This document shows positions 5,370 to 5,726 of a stretch of DNA of 5,726 nucleotides, piece after piece. Under the pieces are notes generated by a model. The model was given only the letters and a program-made list of their open reading frames with translations. It had not been told where the DNA came from and did not search any database. Source of the DNA: Lachnospiraceae bacterium (lineage in GTDB: Bacteria > Bacillota > Clostridia > Lachnospirales > Lachnospiraceae); contig SFGF01000121.1 in the NCBI GenBank assembly GCA_004556655.1, positions 1-5,726 of the forward strand. The letters run 5' to 3'. The translations under genes were made by a program, and so were the position numbers. Numbering within the stretch: position 1 is the stretch's first letter; each line of letters starts with the position of its first letter.

Positions 5370-5726
5370 ACTTCAACTCCTCCGCTTCTCTTTTTTCATA
5401 ATGGTAATATTGTGTCACTTTATCTGACACGCCAGTGTGAAGTATCAATTGGCTCGCCGCTTCTGTTTTGGGTGAACGAAACACTTCTTCAACCGTGCCG
5501 GATTCTGCCAGTTTCCCCTGATCCAGTACAGCCACATGACTGCAAATCTCCTGAACCACACGCATCTCATGGGTAATGACTACAATTGTAATACCGTATT
5601 TCTGATTAATTTCTTTCAGCAGAGACACTTGAGTTTCCGCAAACTGTAATTCAAAAGTAAATATGTCTGTCCAAAGTACCAATCTGCCGATTTTTTGAAA
5701 AATTAGAGTGACAGCTCTGCGAATAG
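5359..5726 (-). pseudogene. metN: metN-type ABC ATPase, C-terminal part with central region missing; runs off the window
   Basis: From SLLKEINQKYG onward the sequence is a MetN-class ATPase C-terminal half: the switch (H-loop) histidine in VVITHEM, then SHVAVLDQGKLAESGTVEEVF, then a short tail without the NIL/ACT regulatory domain of long MetN proteins. Immediately before this a MetN should carry the ABC signature and Walker B (LLxDEATSALDP). They are absent here in all three minus-strand frames. Instead the open frame reads back through WTDIFTFELQFAETQ to RRAVTLIFQ at the edge. That last segment resembles the Q-loop approach of an ABC ATPase (tentative), which would imply an internal deletion. 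The N-terminus lies outside the window. It overlaps metI by 11 nt. Without Walker B this copy cannot power the transporter. Confidence 0.72.

Noticed and set aside
5690..5726. Possible terminator (AGAG...CTCT followed by a U-run on the minus strand) ahead of the metN fragment
   Set aside because: The stem is only four base pairs, and the open frame runs straight through it.

Overview
The window looks like a moderately AT-rich gut Firmicute, most likely a Lachnospiraceae member. This is inference: it rests on strong AGGAGG-type ribosome sites, short intergenic gaps, Rho-independent terminators, and the type of GH29 fucosidase, class I mannose-6-phosphate isomerase, HD protein and MetNI proteins encoded. 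No rRNA, tRNA, insertion sequence or CRISPR array is visible. Every supportable gene lies on the minus strand, so transcription runs from high to low coordinates.

In transcription order, positions 5726-4252 hold the end of a sulfur-themed cluster. First comes the 3' part of a methionine-type ABC ATPase (metN) that lacks its Walker B/signature region. It is followed by an intact permease (metI, 4707-5369), the first 54 codons of a rhodanese-like protein (4517-4681), and a central slice of a TtcA-type tRNA thiolation PP-loop enzyme (4252-4515). The last two meet at a 42-nt near-perfect fold-back palindrome (4516-4557). An intact HD-domain phosphohydrolase follows (3652-4230) and ends in a strong terminator hairpin (3543-3598).

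Positions 3471-2526 hold the C-terminal part of a class I mannose-6-phosphate isomerase. It has lost its N-terminus and appears to carry a Glu-to-Lys change at a metal-ligand position. A 30-codon coding remnant (2580-2669) and a terminator follow.

Positions 2500-251 are an intact two-gene operon with its own candidate promoter and operator-like repeats. It encodes a TIM-barrel sugar phosphate isomerase/epimerase-like protein (1481-2371), translationally coupled to a cytoplasmic GH29 alpha-L-fucosidase (251-1477). It probably handles imported fucosylated oligosaccharides. Immediately after the fucosidase stop codon lies a roughly 145-bp block of nested inverted repeats (106-250) that resembles a dispersed MITE/REP-like element. 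A long hairpin sits at the window edge (1-40).

The most striking feature is the contrast between a clean fucose operon and a neighbouring stretch where four or five genes are cut into fragments, most retaining readable frames. Either this is a real deletion-driven gene graveyard, with one junction carrying a templated inverted duplication, or the assembly is chimeric there. No novel defence or mobile system could be supported.
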